A stretch of 7,029 bases of DNA from Peptococcaceae bacterium (GTDB lineage Bacteria; Bacillota; Peptococcia; Peptococcales; Peptococcaceae): NCBI GenBank assembly GCA_900756555.1, contig CAAEKP010000133.1, positions 1-7,029 on the forward strand, given 5' to 3'. Below, one piece after another: positions 6,555 to 7,029 of the stretch; position 1 is the first letter of the stretch, and every line of letters begins with the position of its first letter. A program made the translations under genes and the position numbers. Below the pieces are notes generated by a model that made no database searches, had not been told where the DNA came from, and worked only from the letters and a program-made list of their open reading frames with translations.

Positions 6555-6603
6555 GATTGAATAAAAAACAGAATTCGGAATCCACAGATTTTGCCGTGAA
6601 AAC

Positions 6604-6633
6604 TTGACAGTTGCCCGGCAAACATACTATACT
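6604..6633 (+). promoter_or_regulatory. Near-consensus plus-strand promoter
   Basis: A perfect -35 TTGACA (6604-6609), an 18-base spacer and TATACT (6628-6633). Predicted start near 6640. The spacer contains the palindrome TTGCCCGGCAA (6611-6621), and TTTGCCG at 6590-6596 is the inverse of CGGCAAA at 6616-6622, an operator-like arrangement over the promoter. Confidence 0.7.
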
Positions 6634-6639
6634 TAATCA

Positions 6640-6757
6640 TAAATCATACTTAAATTGTGCCATAATCTATACATTATGACACATGGTCATCGTGCACATT
6701 TTTTACAACAATCAAGGGATTATACAGCAGAATTTACTGCGGTATAATCCTTTTTTT
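6640..6757 (+). ncRNA. Predicted ~118-nt terminated transcript: small RNA or attenuated leader
   Basis: Defined by the near-consensus promoter at 6604-6633 and the strong terminator ending at 6757. It carries no reading frame with a ribosome binding site. It could be a free small RNA or the terminated form of a 5' leader of the glycosyltransferase gene, with readthrough under some condition. I do not recognise it as a known riboswitch or RNA family. Confidence 0.4.
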
Positions 6758-6803
6758 GTGCATGATAACCATATTTTTTGATGTTCCAAAATGTATAGAT
6801 TAT
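6662..6803. repeat. 14-bp perfect inverted repeat bracketing the terminator
   Basis: ATAATCTATACATT at 6662-6675 and its exact reverse complement at 6790-6803, 114 bases apart. Similarity extends beyond the core (GTG on the outer side and TG on the inner side of both copies). The first copy is itself nearly palindromic, CATAATCTATACATTATG (8 of 9 pairs). Centres are 126 bp apart, close to 12 helical turns. Confidence 0.7.
6717..6757 (+). terminator. Strong intrinsic terminator upstream of the glycosyltransferase
   Basis: GGATTATAC (6717-6725) pairs with GTATAATCC (6742-6750); after one A/G mismatch GCAG (6727-6730) pairs with CTGC (6737-6740) over a 6-base loop; seven T follow (6751-6757). 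It works in the plus direction only: on the minus strand the stem is followed by CTTG with no T run. Lying about 100 bases before a plus-strand gene, it would attenuate transcription from the promoter at 6604. Confidence 0.9.
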
Positions 6804-6806
6804 TAC
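6778..6806 (+). promoter_or_regulatory. Possible second promoter close to the glycosyltransferase gene
   Basis: TTGATG (6778-6783), 17 bases, TATTAC (6801-6806); each hexamer matches four of six consensus positions. If real, it transcribes the gene from downstream of the terminator, and the right arm of the inverted repeat (6790-6803) would sit in its spacer and run into the -10, a natural repressor position. Weak evidence. Confidence 0.3.
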
Positions 6807-6858
6807 ACTATTTACCGCAATACAAGTCGTGTTTCAAAGGCAGAAAGAAGGGGTTTAT

Positions 6859-7029
6859 TTGAAAAAAGAGCTGCTGTCGCTGATTATTCCATGCTATAAC
6901 GAACAAGAAACCTTGTTGCTTCTCTATACGGAATTAATAAAAGTTTTGTCTGCAATGCCGCTTGATTACGAGTTGCTTTTTGTGAACGATGGCTCTACTG
7001 ACAATACGCTTTCTATCTTAAAGAAATTA
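6859..7029 (+). CDS. Family 2 glycosyltransferase, N-terminal part (3' end outside window)
   Basis: 57 codons, open at the right edge. Residues 7-17 (S-L-I-I-P-C-Y-N-E-Q-E) and 41-49 (F-V-N-D-G-S-T-D-N) are the two nucleotide-sugar binding motifs at the start of the GT-A fold; N43-D44 belongs to the first conserved Asp region. The pattern is closest to the subgroup that transfers a sugar from a UDP or GDP donor to a polyprenyl phosphate (GtrB/CsbB/DPM1-like), which acts at the inner face of the membrane and usually has two C-terminal helices, not visible here. The start is TTG at 6859, with GAAGGGG five bases upstream. In Gram-positive bacteria such enzymes often supply sugars for decorating teichoic acids or other surface polymers, which suits the divergent LTA-synthase-like neighbour. 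Confidence 0.88.
   Translation, partial: MKKELLSLIIPCYNEQETLLLLYTELIKVLSAMPLDYELLFVNDGSTDNTLSILKKL

Larger units (their letters stand above)
6365..6858. other. Divergent intergenic region rich in regulatory structure
   Basis: 494 bases between the LTA-synthase-like gene and the glycosyltransferase. No convincing protein gene is present. The left part is the promoter and structured leader of the minus-strand gene. The right part holds a plus-strand promoter, an intrinsic terminator and a bracketing inverted repeat, each listed separately. Confidence 0.7.

Noticed and set aside
6676..6747. 23-aa leader peptide with three His codons near its start, ending inside the terminator
   Set aside because: It looks like an attenuation peptide at first sight, but no Shine-Dalgarno sequence precedes the ATG and the downstream gene has no link with histidine.
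6682..6780. 32-aa reading frame reading through the terminator stem
   Set aside because: No ribosome binding site, and it would require transcription past a strong terminator; composition follows the AT-rich hairpin.

Overview
The window reads as chromosomal DNA of a low-to-mid GC, probably anaerobic member of the Bacillota (Clostridia or Negativicutes; the genus cannot be fixed from the sequence). The reasons are strong AGGAGG or AAAGGAG ribosome binding sites, TTG start codons in three of six genes, sigma-A type promoters, and an LtaS-like membrane phosphoglycerol transferase. No rRNA, tRNA, CRISPR array, transposase or phage gene is visible, so this looks like core or niche-adaptation DNA and not a mobile island.

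Left part (1-1885): two cyclic-di-GMP turnover genes are divergently arranged around a 372-bp regulatory gap. On the minus strand is the N-terminal 160 residues of an EAL phosphodiesterase that runs off the left edge. On the plus strand is a complete PAS-GGDEF diguanylate cyclase (320 aa) without the RxxD inhibitory site. The cyclase gene ends at a long, nearly symmetrical hairpin that can serve as a terminator for both converging transcripts.

Middle (1931-4321): a two-gene minus-strand unit. A secreted or membrane-anchored GH26-type glycoside hydrolase (567 aa), with its own extended -10 promoter, is followed 74 bp later by a small MOSC-domain protein (144 aa). A minus-strand terminator at 4260-4300 separates the unit from the gene upstream of it.

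Right part (4322-7029): a 680-aa LTA-synthase-like sulfatase-fold protein on the minus strand, a 494-bp divergent intergenic region rich in regulatory structure, and the first 57 codons of a family 2 glycosyltransferase of the polyprenyl-phosphate sugar transferase kind on the plus strand. The intergenic region holds a promoter for the LTA-synthase-like gene with direct repeats over its -35, a leader with hairpins, a near-consensus plus-strand promoter leading into a strong intrinsic terminator after about 118 nt, and a 14-bp perfect inverted repeat bracketing that terminator.

Together the enzymes suggest a cell-surface polymer neighbourhood: a glycanase, a phosphoglycerol transferase and a glycosyltransferase, next to a c-di-GMP synthesis/degradation pair that could control it. 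That link rests on gene proximity only. The most unusual signals are the non-coding elements at 6589-6806.
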